Below, one piece after another: positions 55,001 through 64,000 of a stretch of DNA of 64,000 nt. The notes beneath the pieces are model-generated. The model made no database searches. It was not told the origin of the DNA and worked only from the letters and a program-made list of their open reading frames with translations. Position numbers and translations under genes: made by a program. Numbering within the stretch: the first letter of the stretch is position 1; every line of letters starts with the position of its first letter. Source of the DNA: Dichetophora obliterata (taxonomy: Eukaryota; Arthropoda; Insecta; Diptera; Sciomyzidae); NCBI GenBank assembly GCA_963920525.1, contig OY986437.1, positions 111,282,715-111,346,714 on the forward strand. The letters are read 5' to 3'.

Positions 55001-55370
55001 ACGAATAAACTTAAAACAAGTAAAACCGTAAGAATCGTACGCGCTGAATTATGCGGCATTCGTAGGCGGAACGTGTTGAGTTGAGCAGAAAGTAAAGAAA
55101 TGCAGCGTAGAAAAGAAAAAAAAATAATCCCAAATAATTCAAAACAACTTTCACGGGAGCAATAACAATAATAATATTTAGCGAAGCAGGGGAAAAAAAC
55201 GCGAAAAACAACAGAGAAACAGCGAACCAACACAATCATGGACCGTGCGATTGGGGCTAACGTTTTGAACTAACTCATAAAAGCCGGGCACAAAAGCAAT
55301 GCAATGCAGACTTTACAAAATTCCCAACAACTAGTGAAGAGTTCGTGTTCGTGTTCGAAGTAGCAGTAAA

Positions 55371-55424
55371 ATGGTTGATAGAAGCGAAGCAGAAGAAACG
55401 AAAGACACAAGCTCAGAAGAATCG
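55371..55424 (+). CDS. Candidate first coding exon of a host gene
   Basis: GCAGTAAAATGG gives a good fly start context. The ATG opens 18 codons, MVDRSEAEETKDTSSEES, ending at a consensus donor TCG|GTGAGT (55425). The exon is phase 0. The peptide is strongly acidic and hydrophilic and has no signal peptide. The roughly 370 bases before it are less AT-rich than the window average, contain ACAACAGAGAAACAGCG-type sequence typical of fly 5' UTRs, and hold no transposon. No second exon was recognised before the window end at 64000, so the first intron would be at least 8.5 kb and would contain the transposons that follow. I do not recognise the gene. Chance ATG-to-donor stretches do occur, hence the moderate confidence. 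Confidence 0.5.
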
Positions 55425-55709
55425 GTGAGTTTCATTCAATTTTCAGGCCGTATGAGCCTTCGGCTATGTTAGCATTACGTGCAAAGAGTTTTAAGCGTGG
55501 CAAAACCAGTGTTGTCATTTTAACACAATTTTGGTAGATCTGCCACTTTTTCTGGCTTCTACCATTTATACCGCTTGTAATTTCCGAAATCATCCACTTT
55601 TGAGTTGTAATTCTTATCATACAAAGTGAATAAAATAATTTTTTTTAATTTTATCAAATTTTAAAGTCAAAGTCAGAATCAAGCCAATACGTTTATTTAC
55701 GATGTGGTA

Positions 55710-57237
55710 CAGTAGTGGTCACGAATTTAGCACACTTAAAAATGTAAAGTGAATACTTAAATTTTCCATTTATTCGTTGTAAATTCTTAATGATTTTTTT
55801 AGTGTATATATTTTTTTATTTCAAAACTTTTTTTATAGAACTTAAAATCAAATAAAAATTAAAAATAAGCATTTCGACTTGGTCATGAATTTAGCACACG
55901 AGCAAAAAAATGTCTAGGATGAAAAATATAATCAAAATTTATTGAATAAAACTCAATATTTCGTAGGAAATCCCTTATTCTTAATTACTGCATCTCATAT
56001 CCTTGGTAAACTTTCGGCCAAAGCCTCACAACGGTACTTTGGAATACTATACCGAATCCTTTGGATTTCCCTCCACAAATCTGGTAAATTTTTGTGTTTT
56101 ACTGTTAGTATTTGCTGCTCGACATCCCTCCACGGATTCTCAATCGGGTTTAGGTCCGATGATTGCGATGGCCACTTCAAAATATCAACATGGTTGTCTT
56201 CCAAGCAGCTCTTTACTTTGTGAACACTGTGATTTGGATCATTATCCTGCATAAAACGCCATTAAATCGGAAAATTATCCTCTTGAAACGGTATCATGGT
56301 ATTGACCAATACGTTTTTGTAAGCGTGCTGATCCATTTTTGGTAAATTTTAGCAATCGGACCAACTCCTTGCCAAGAAAACGCCGTTCATACCATAATAT
56401 TTCAGCCACCCTGTTTAATGGTCTTGAGCGTGTGCTTTGGATTGTGTTGCATGTTTTGAGGACGTCACACATATTGTTTGCTTTCAGATGCGAACCGGCA
56501 ATACTTTGATTCATCTCTCCAAAGCACATGTTTCCTAAAATTCGTTGACTTTTTAAATATGCTTTTGCAAACGCAACAGCATATCTTCTTATGCCTTTTG
56601 AGGACACATTTATGCCATATTTTGATGAAATTTCATTTTTCATTTTATTTGAAGTCTTAAAAGGATCACTAAGTGAAGCTCTATAAATCAAATGGCCCTC
56701 TCTTGCTATTGTTTTTCGCGCTCTAGGTCGCTATTTTACATTTTTAATGCTCTAATATTGTTCTACATGTTGTAATTCGTTATATAATAACTTTTAGGAA
56801 CATCTAATAAGCAGAGCAATCTCTGAAACTGTGCTTCCACCATTTTTCATTTGCTGAATCAACTGCCGCTGAGCCTCCGAAAATCAGTAGCCTTTCACCA
56901 TACCTTTCTGCAATTTTTTGTTAGAACTCAAATAGAAACTTAATAAATTTAGTATATCTTACTAGTAAGGTTAATTAACCAAAATAAAATAAGATATGGA
57001 ACAGTAATTCTAACCTGTGCTAAATTCGTGTCCAGCATTTAAACCACATTGATTGATACTACTTGAAATATGTCAGAAAATTTAAGAATAACTAAGAAAC
57101 CAACAAACGGAACATAGAGTTAACATCATAAACAATACTCAACAAAAAATATTTAATTACAATTCTTAAGCTAAGATGTAAAAAATTTCAATGTAGAGTT
57201 ACTTAAACAGTGTGTGCTAAATTCGTGACCACCACTG
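55710..57237 (-). mobile_element. Complete Tc1-like element with IR/DR ends (1528 bp)
   Basis: Outer termini are CAGTAGTGGTCACGAATTTA on the left and, inverted, CAGTGGTGGTCACGAATTTA on the right, flanked by TA at 55708-55709 and 57238-57239. A second copy of the GTCATGAATTTAGCACACG motif lies about 170 bases inside the left end (55886). Another, GCTAAATTCGTGTCCAGC, lies about 200 bases inside the right (57020). Two direct repeats per terminus is the IR/DR layout known from Sleeping Beauty-like and some fly Tc1 elements. The transposase is on the minus strand. Confidence 0.9.
55970..56906 (-). pseudogene. Tc1-like DD34E transposase, inactivated
   Basis: The start near 56906 reads MVKGY, stop, FSEAQRQLIQQMKNGG (helix-turn-helix). 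LIYRASLSDPFKTSNKMKNE, the second DNA-binding part, follows. The first catalytic site reads MCFGEMNQS, where relatives have F-(S/G)-D-E, so the Asp appears lost. The second Asp is in MQDNDPNHSVHK and the Glu in SSDLNPIENPW, 34 residues apart, confirming DD34E. The C-terminus YRCEALAESLPRI runs to about 55970. Three or more stops and a frameshift near 56270 disable it. Confidence 0.86.
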
Positions 57238-57319
57238 TATATATACTATATATGATGAATTCCTAGAAATTTAAAATAAATTTTTTTTATTATTTATTTA
57301 CTCATTCATAATATAATTA

Positions 57320-57739
57320 GGGTATTCACAGTTTCCTTTTAAAGTTAATATATGATAACTCTAAAAAGATAACACATTTAAAGTGTGAGCACCCCTTTAC
57401 ATATTTCATTTCAAAATTGACACAATCGCATTCTACATTTTGTGATATGTTGTTGTAAACAGCAATGCCTCGAATAAGCGGAAAGGAAAAATTATTAAAT
57501 GCTTTGCGCTATATAACGAGCTACAGCTAATAGCGCAAGATTCGAGTAAGTTAATGTACCATATGCCAGTTTACCACAAAAAACAAACATGTATTAAAGA
57601 AAGGCAATTTCCGTACTTTGTGTTATCTCTGCTTTGCATGCAAAACAAAAGCAAAAATAATTACCAGGTGGCAAAATGTTTTAAAGTTAACAGGTGGCAA
57701 AGTGTTAATAAACCAGATAAAACGAAACTGTGAGCACCC
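57320..57739. mobile_element. TA-flanked MITE (420 bp)
   Basis: GGGTATTCACAGTTTCC on the left and, inverted, GGGTGCTCACAGTTTCG on the right, flanked by TA at 57318-57319 and 57740-57741. The left terminal heptamer resembles that of the MITE at 59520 (AGGGTATTC). An internal GTGAGCACCCC at about 57387 repeats the right-end motif. Non-coding. Confidence 0.8.
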
Positions 57740-57924
57740 TAAATGAACTTAAATTTCTAGTAACATCTACAGCACGCAAAAAATGGCTTATGAGCAAAAC
57801 TTAGTGACATTTTTTATTTTTAAATTTAAAAAAAATAGAACAAAATGCACTTTATTGAGTGAAAGACTTCATTGAACGAACCTTCAATAAAGTGTTTTTA
57901 CTTTTTTAAAATCAGCTGATTTTC

Positions 57925-58838
57925 GTATGTACATTAGGGTGCATCGTTGTTTTTTTTTTAATTCACTTCTAATAGCATTTTTCTTGTGCTTTAATTCATA
58001 AAAAAAAACCTGTGCATGGGGAAGGTCCACAATTGATTTCTTCAGGTGGCGCCATGCCCTAGAATATCCGCATACCGTAAAAATTCGAATTTTTCGTAGT
58101 TGTTTGATAAACATAGATCTCTATAAAAGCGTATGCACTGAAGATCAGTGAAACAATTTTTTTGTTACTGAGGAATATGTAGACTATGTGAAAAAACCAA
58201 AATCATAACTTTATATACAATTCTATTTTACTGGACGAAATTTTGAACAGATTTTAGGAAATTTTTTTGTTTCAAATTCGTGAGCCAAAAAAGTGATGTA
58301 TTTAGTATAAGTTTTAGTAGTACTATTCAACACCTTCAATTTAAAGTCTTTAGAATTTTCTAAGTGCTCTGGAATCAAAGTTATAGTATTTCTAAGATTT
58401 TGTAATTCTGGAGTTTTCAGATCTGCAAACGCTCATTTTTCATCTCTGGATATTTCAGATCCAGAGTTAAGTGCGTAAAATGTACGATTTTACATATGTT
58501 GTCGATTTTAAAGCAATATTTCTGAATTAATATTTTTTAATTTCACTCCTATAGTATTTAGATTATTATGTTACACTTATGCTACAGTGGAAATGTACTT
58601 TTACTATTTTTTAAGTGACATAGCCTAGGTTATAGGTCTGGTCGAGTACAATACGAAACCATATTTGAAACTGTAAATACACCACAAACATTTAATTTAA
58701 CTGTTAAAAACCCGATTTTTTGGTACTTGACACATTACACAATCAGCAACTCAGCAATTTTTCAACCAATTTTCGATTTAAAAACGGTTTTGGAGAGATG
58801 AAGTGAAGTGAAAAAACGATGCACCCTCACGTACATAC
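57925..58838. mobile_element. TIR element with AGGGTGCATCGTT ends
   Basis: GTATGTACATTAGGGTGCAT on the left and, inverted, GTATGTACGTGAGGGTGCAT on the right, continuing CGTT and a T-run. Arms are about 32 bp and the length about 914 bp. If the element proper starts at AGGG, the outer GTATGTAC would be flanking sequence, but its mirror symmetry argues it is part of the TIR. The interior has no recognisable coding region. Confidence 0.72.
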
Positions 58839-58854
58839 TTTATGCCCCTTTAAA

Positions 58855-58890
58855 TACCGGAATTTTCTTTCCGAGATCCCGGGATTTTTA
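58855..58890. repeat. CCCGGGAT motif cluster
   Basis: TACCGGAATTTTC followed by CCGAGATCCCGGGATTT. Same dispersed motif family as 18431, 28625 and 60008. It could mark one end of the hAT-like element whose transposase fragment follows. Confidence 0.4.
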
Positions 58891-59104
58891 AATAAAAAAT
58901 TACTATTACAAATATTCATGTGAAAGCTACAATTTCAATTTAAGTTGATATGAAAATAGAATAAGAAAAACCTTTTTAAGATTGTTAGGACGATGAGTGT
59001 CCAGGCTTTTGCCTTTGCAAAGTTTTAAAAGAGTTATGTATTTCAGAATTGTGAGATATTCTGACTCGGGAAATAATGTTGTTTTTAGGTGAAGGCAATC
59101 GTGA

Positions 59105-59262
59105 TCGAAACTTACAAATTGCTTACGATTATCGTACAACTATTTCTCCAACTAGAATAGAATCAGAACGGTGCTTCTCATCAGCGCGTTATATTTGTAA
59201 TAATATCCGAACAAAACTCTCCAATGAAAAATAAGACGCATTGATCAGCTAAATGTATTACT
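59105..59262 (+). pseudogene. hAT transposase C-terminal (dimerisation) fragment
   Basis: The frame reads TTISPTRIESERCFSSARYI followed by CNNIRTKLSNEK-stop and then DALI. The P-T-x-x-x-E-S-E-R-x-F-S-S-A and R-x-x-L pattern is the conserved C-terminal hAT dimerisation motif. The catalytic DDE core and BED zinc finger are not found upstream. The fragment lies between CCCGGGAT clusters at 58860 and 60008. Confidence 0.75.
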
Positions 59263-59519
59263 TTAAAAATAATTAAAACAAAAAAATTAATTTTGAAAAG
59301 TCTTTTCCAACCTTAATTTGCCTTAAACATAAAAAAAAATGAAAAAAGGTTTAACATTTATTAAATAACTTAAACTGTTAACCTTAAACTGTTTTAATTT
59401 TTTACATTTTTGTTCTTTAAATTGATAAAATTTTATAGACAATTATATCTATATTAGTATTATATATTTTAATATTATTATCTATATTAATATTAGGCAT
59501 TTTGTGTTTATTAATAATA

Positions 59520-59891
59520 AGGGTATTCAGAATTGTGTGGTATTGTGGTTTTTTCCCATAGTTAAAAACCACAATTATGGGCACCCGTTAAAATAAAATT
59601 TGTGGTTGGGAACCTTCCACTAAAGCTTTTTACTACTGTGCAAATAAATTAACTGTCCAATAAATGGCATAAAAAAGTTAAACTTTCTTTTTGAGCTTCT
59701 TCCATTTTTGCAATTAGAAAATAATGGCAACCGATCAGTTGTTTATGGAATTTTAAAAACCACATTCGTTAAACATATCATTGGACTACTTAAAATTAAC
59801 ACACTTTTAGAGAAATCATGTAAAACAACAAAAAATATAAAAACCACGTGGTTTTTAACTACACTGTAAACAACGCAATTGTGAATACCCT
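59520..59891. mobile_element. TA-flanked MITE (372 bp)
   Basis: AGGGTATTCAGAATTGTG on the left and, inverted, AGGGTATTCACAATTGCG on the right, flanked by TA at 59518-59519 and 59892-59893. It includes subterminal inverted blocks GTGGTTTTTTCCCATAGTTA and AACCACGTGGTTTTTAACTA. The body is shared with 28145-28655. Confidence 0.86.
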
Positions 59892-60040
59892 TAACGTTTT
59901 GTAATGCTTTATAAATAAATTAATTTATTTTCTTTAATTTCAAGTAATAAATAATTAAAAATTGTATTAACAGCTTTTTTAATTAATTACTTCTAAAAGT
60001 TTTCAATCCCGAACTAGTCCTGAGATCCCGATATTTAAGT
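59892..60040. repeat. Dispersed repeat tail, copy 2 (CCCGGGAT family)
   Basis: AATTTCAAGTAATAAATAAT, then TTTTCAATCCCGAAC and GAGATCCCGATAT. It is collinear with the segment right of the MITE body in copy 1 (28540-28655), so the MITE plus this tail travelled or was duplicated as one unit. Confidence 0.72.
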
Positions 60041-60109
60041 GTTCGAAACTTAAACAGCATTCAGTATTTAGTATGATAGCCTTTATTCCTTATGACTTCC
60101 GCATATCTA

Positions 60110-61420
60110 AATTCTATAAGATTTACTAATATTTATTTTAGTCTACGGATGATAATATCTTGCAGACTATACAAAATTGTCTTAAACATCTTAACTAATA
60201 AATACACAATTAATTAAATAATGCAAAAAGATTTAAATAAAGCTGTGTTCAATTGAATTGCAATCAAGGACGTTAGCATAATTATTACAAAGAAAAATGT
60301 ATCTATTAATAGGCTCATTTGCTGCGTAATTTGTTCTATGAGTTCTAGATTCAAATAGTCTATTAGTCCTCAAAGATCTTGGAGGCTCATAAAAAAAAGA
60401 AACGATCTCGTAAGTCACTACAATTTATTTTGCCAGAGAATAAATGTGCTTTACGAATAACAGAGAGCACGAGGTTTTTCTGTCATTTAAAGATTGCAAA
60501 CCAAGAAGCTTGCGTCGAGAATTATAGGAAGGAAGACCGTGAGGCCAATACATCTTTTTGAGCGCATATCTGGTTATGCTCTGCTAAACTCGTTCAATAC
60601 AATTTGAATGCTCAACATAAAAGGAATTCCAAATGATAGTGCCGTATTCAATTACGCTACGAATCAGTGCTACATAAAGTGATTTGATTGTCATTGGGTC
60701 TCTAAAGTTTTGTGTATTTCTCTTTATAAACCCGACCATGGCATTCGATTTTGAAATGATGTAATCAATGTGACAGTTAAAAGTAAAATTTAAATGGATA
60801 TTACACCTTAGTCTTTCCATTAATTAATTGTGACCATTAATTTCAAAATTGTTAAAAATGGAATTTATGCTTTTCGAAAAGTCGCAACAAAACACTTTGA
60901 AAAATTTTAAATGAGGTTGTTTAAAGTACACATGAAATCGCGTTAGGTCACTCTGAAACTTAGGGCAATCAGACGATTGTGAGATTTTAAAAAAGAGTTT
61001 GACAACATCGGCGAACATTAAACATTTGGAAAATGTAAAGCATTTAGGTAAATCTTTTATGAAAATTAGAAAGAGTAATAATCCACAGTGAGCGCTTTGA
61101 GGGATGATTCCAGATGAAGCATTAATAAGAACCTTAGAAGTGGTTGTTCCTATTTTCACAACAAGTTTTCTGTTTGTTAAAAAACTTTTTAAGAAATTCA
61201 GCAAAACATTTGACAGACCATATTTACGCAATTTCAGAAGTAAAACGTTAAGATCAACTTCATCGAAAGCTTTCGAAAAATCAATATATCATGCATCAAC
61301 AATATTGCCTGAAATCAATGACAAAACGCAAAATTTACAAAACGTTAATGAATTTACCATTTTAGCAAGTCAAAAATTTTCTACCAAAAATGGTAATATT
61401 AATGTTTTCAAGTGACAACA
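60110..61420 (-). mobile_element. Jockey/CR1-group LINE relic, third subfamily
   Basis: On the minus strand the region 61420-60110 reads as RT motif A (decayed, FSKAFDE-like near 61270), then NVLLNFLKSFLTNRKLVVKI, SSGIIPQSAHCGLLLFLIFI and CLMFADVVKLFF, where the second Asp of FADD is Val. Thumb sequence CHIDYIISKSNAMVGFIKRN, then IKSLYVALIRSVIEYGTIIW follows, and a C-terminus with EPPRSLRTNRLFES and RTNYAANEPINRY. It is 5' truncated inside RT. The 3' end lies near 60185-60240 in AT-rich sequence. Confidence 0.8.
60584..61231 (-). pseudogene. LINE reverse transcriptase C-terminal half
   Basis: Two adjoining open segments (61231-60824 and 60820-60584) carry RT motifs B to E and the thumb. The catalytic FADD is FADV and PQGAHCGP is PQSAHCGL, so the enzyme is dead. 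A stop at about 60822 separates the segments. The expected C-terminal continuation is found in other frames down to 60233. Confidence 0.8.
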
Positions 61421-61424
61421 CTGG

Positions 61425-64000
61425 CTTCATTCATAGCTTAAAAGCACAGAAACATGTTCGCTTCGATCAACAACATGTTGCAGCAAACTGTTGCTGTGCG
61501 ATGGTAACCTGTGCTTGTTTGTTGTCTGCAGTTCTTTGTTATGCATTTTAAAAGCTTATCAGCTGACTTTTCATGCTTGGTTGCCTTAATTAGGTTGTTT
61601 TTTTTTTTGCTGTTATATTTGTCGCTTTTTTCTCCCCATTAATGTACATTCTTTGGAGAATTCTTCGCGGGTTACATTTTCCTCTCTTCTTTTTTTCTCT
61701 AGTTTTTCTTAAATTTTTTATTCAATTTCAAGATCTGCTGCTTGAAGACTCGTGCCGCACAAAACAAGTTTTTATTTGTTTAATCTTAGCTTCAGAGTCT
61801 GCTGAAGCAAACAATTCTTGGAAATAAGTTAACATAAATTAGATATTTTTAGAAATGTTAAATTTTATTTCTACATTGTTATTTAGATTTTTTTTACGAA
61901 ACTTCGTTATACTTAAAGAAAGCGTTAAATTTGTGTTTGCTAGATACAACCGTTGCAGAAGCTACTAACACAGTGCTGCCAGTTGTTGTCGATGAAAAAA
62001 TTCCCCATTTTTGCATATGTTCAAAAAATTTCGTGTGTAAATATAACTAAAAACTACGTCAATTCTAAGAATTTTATTCGTAGTTTTCAGCCACGAATAG
62101 GATTCGTAGAATGGAAGTAGTTTAGTACATATTACGAATATTTTATTCGTATTCGTACAAAAACAAACGTATATTGTACGAATACTATTGGTACATTTAG
62201 ACATGATCCTTATATCCATTCGAACATTGTACAGTGCAATGCGCATATTGTATGAATATTATTTCAATATTTACTAATGCTCTTGTTATTTATTCGTACA
62301 TACATAATACAGTTCAACTCGTATATTTTACAAATGTTTTTGTAATATTTACCAATGCTTTTGCTATTCTATCAAAGTACCTATTCTTATACTTTCTAGC
62401 TTAGTACCTATAGGGTTTTGCTGTGCGACCTACAGTTTCAGCTTTTAGTTGAGAACGAACTTTGCTTCTGCTTAAATCGCATTTTTTTCACTTCGATTTT
62501 TTCGTTCAACTGGTTTTCCACTGTCAAATAGTTGAATAGTTTTATAAAAAGTCGACTTCTTAAAATTCAGTTTAATAAAATGTTTCACTACTTCACTGTT
62601 TTTCTTGTTTGGATTATTTTTTGCAAAATTCAAACAGTGCAAAAAAATCCCAAATCATAAAGTTAATAACATTTTGAAAACAAAAACAGAATTGAATGCA
62701 CCAAGCACATGTGCATTGTGAAGCAAAAGTATGCCGTTAATTTTGCAATTTTTTGGTTTTGCTCGTTGACTTCATTTACAGTGTAAAACAATTATTTAAA
62801 GTTTCGTCCAGATTTCATTCCGCACACATTAATTAAGAAATTAGCCCCGTTTTTGAAAAATTCGCGAGATCTTAAGTATGTATTTATACACAGTGCGCGA
62901 TTTTTTATTAAAAATGTTTTTTCTGCGGCACTTTAATTTTAATTAATTGGTTAAAAGTCCCATCTGCTACATAATTTAGTTCATAAAGTACCATCAGCTA
63001 TATAAGAAGATTACTATTTTTACAAAACCTGGCATCAAGACAAACGCGAAACAATTTGTTCCATGATTTTTTTCCACGGTATTAATATTGTAATGAAAAA
63101 AAATCAACAAAAATGTTTTATTTTCAGAAACTAATTTTTGGCTTTACTGCCACATTGTAATTTTTTTTTTTTGCTTTATTTCTTTTTCAAGTGGAAATAA
63201 GGCCAATTTCCCAAAAGGGAAATAAAGCTTAATTTGGCCTTATTACTTTTGTTCTTATAGCACCCGCCCGTAAAAAAAAACATATCGAATATTATTTTTA
63301 ATGATAAATTATATGTACAGTGGATGAAGGTGATTCCAAAAATTTTATTAACGTGAATACTATCACTCCATTTTCCCCGATTAGATCACAGTTTCCCCGA
63401 CATTCCGTTTTAATTACAAAATCTCGAAAAATGGAAGAAATCGCACCACCTGGTAGCTCCGTACTAACATAAGCTCTTAAATGCATCTGTAGCTGGGACT
63501 AAGTTCGAAGAGCTGGAATTTTGAGACAAGAGAAGGAAAGCAAAAACTAAATGAACTGAAAGCAGAGTTTGTTTTAAGCTCAGCATGGCTCCGCATAAAA
63601 TTAACCAGGTTAAACAACAATCGCAAACATTCTGAGAACGTTTGCATATTTATGCCTTTTTTTTGTGCAAGCACTTAATTAATTAGTGTTACACGAATCA
63701 CGAGCTTAACACAAAAATTTGATTAAGGAGAGAAATCAAAGGAATGAAGTTGTGAAAAGGAAGGTTTAATTGATAAAAAGTAAAATTATTTATTTTAAAT
63801 AAAAAATTAAAACATTTATTTTTAATTTTTTAATGTTTGTGTTTTTTATTTTTATTTTTAATCCGTGGTCTAAGTTTTCTTTTTATTTTTAAATTAATTA
63901 TTTTTATTGCACTTTTTTATATATCTCATTTTCTTTTTTTTATACTTTTTATGATATGGGCAGTTCCACAGAAAAGTCTACCATGACCATAAAATTAAAA
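61425..64000. other. Gene-free stretch at the window end
   Basis: No exon was recognised. Features of note are TTCGTA-rich sequence at 62090-62200 and a small hairpin at 63195-63247 (AATAAGGCCAATTTCCC facing GGGAAAT...AATTTGGCCTTATT). The rest is AT-rich. Confidence 0.4.

Noticed and set aside
1..64000. CRISPR array, operons, riboswitches, bacterial promoters
   Set aside because: The window is eukaryotic: no regularly spaced repeats with unique spacers, no operonic gene packing, and all recognisable proteins are from animal transposons.

Overview
The window is AT-rich eukaryotic DNA, most likely from a higher dipteran fly. The evidence is poly-A/T tracts, short CAA/GTT microsatellites, rosa-type (DD41D) mariners, LOA/I-like and Jockey/CR1-like LINEs, tRNA-derived SINEs and many TA- or TTAA-flanked MITEs. 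There is no prokaryotic-style gene organisation, no CRISPR array, no rRNA gene and no recognisable LTR retrotransposon. The species cannot be named from the sequence alone.

The only host coding sequence I am prepared to propose is a short first exon at 55371-55424 (+). It has an ATG in good fly context, 18 codons, and then a consensus GTGAGT donor. A weaker exon-like patch lies at 37487-37559. Almost everything else recognisable is transposon-derived.

Layout. 1-6.9 kb: a SINE copy, a 5'-truncated LOA/I-type LINE with a perfect 12-bp target-site duplication, a TA-flanked MITE, and a second decayed LINE that carries a 69-bp piggyBac-type micro-MITE. 6.9-12.1 kb: one minus-strand Jockey/CR1-group LINE with an uninterrupted 655-codon reverse transcriptase segment, split by two DD41D mariners. 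12.7-21 kb: a Tc1 fragment, half of a MITE, a 510-bp tandem duplication, a foldback-like AT-rich structure, and a long-TIR MITE. 24-31.7 kb: an hAT-like MITE with TSD, a mariner relic, a Tc1-like relic, and two complete copies of a TTA-flanked MITE. 33-39.4 kb: three long inverted-repeat elements, one with ~220-bp arms that could form a hairpin RNA.

40-49.2 kb is the densest small-element region: a SINE with a 10-bp TSD, a piggyBac-type MITE, a mariner relic, a nested MITE pair containing a 24-bp minisatellite, and two members of a TIR family that carry tRNA-like Pol III units. 50-53.5 kb holds two plus-strand LINE relics. 55.4 kb onward holds the candidate first exon, followed by a complete but dead 1.5-kb Tc1-like element with IR/DR ends, several TIR elements, an hAT transposase C-terminus and a minus-strand LINE relic.

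The elements record a relative history. Mariners entered the Jockey/CR1-like LINE after it had landed, the piggyBac-type MITE entered a LINE RNase H region, and a minisatellite MITE entered another MITE whose uninterrupted version survives 10 kb away. No transposase or LINE seen here is complete and free of frameshifts or stops. Boundaries given with TSDs are exact to a few bases; the others are approximate.
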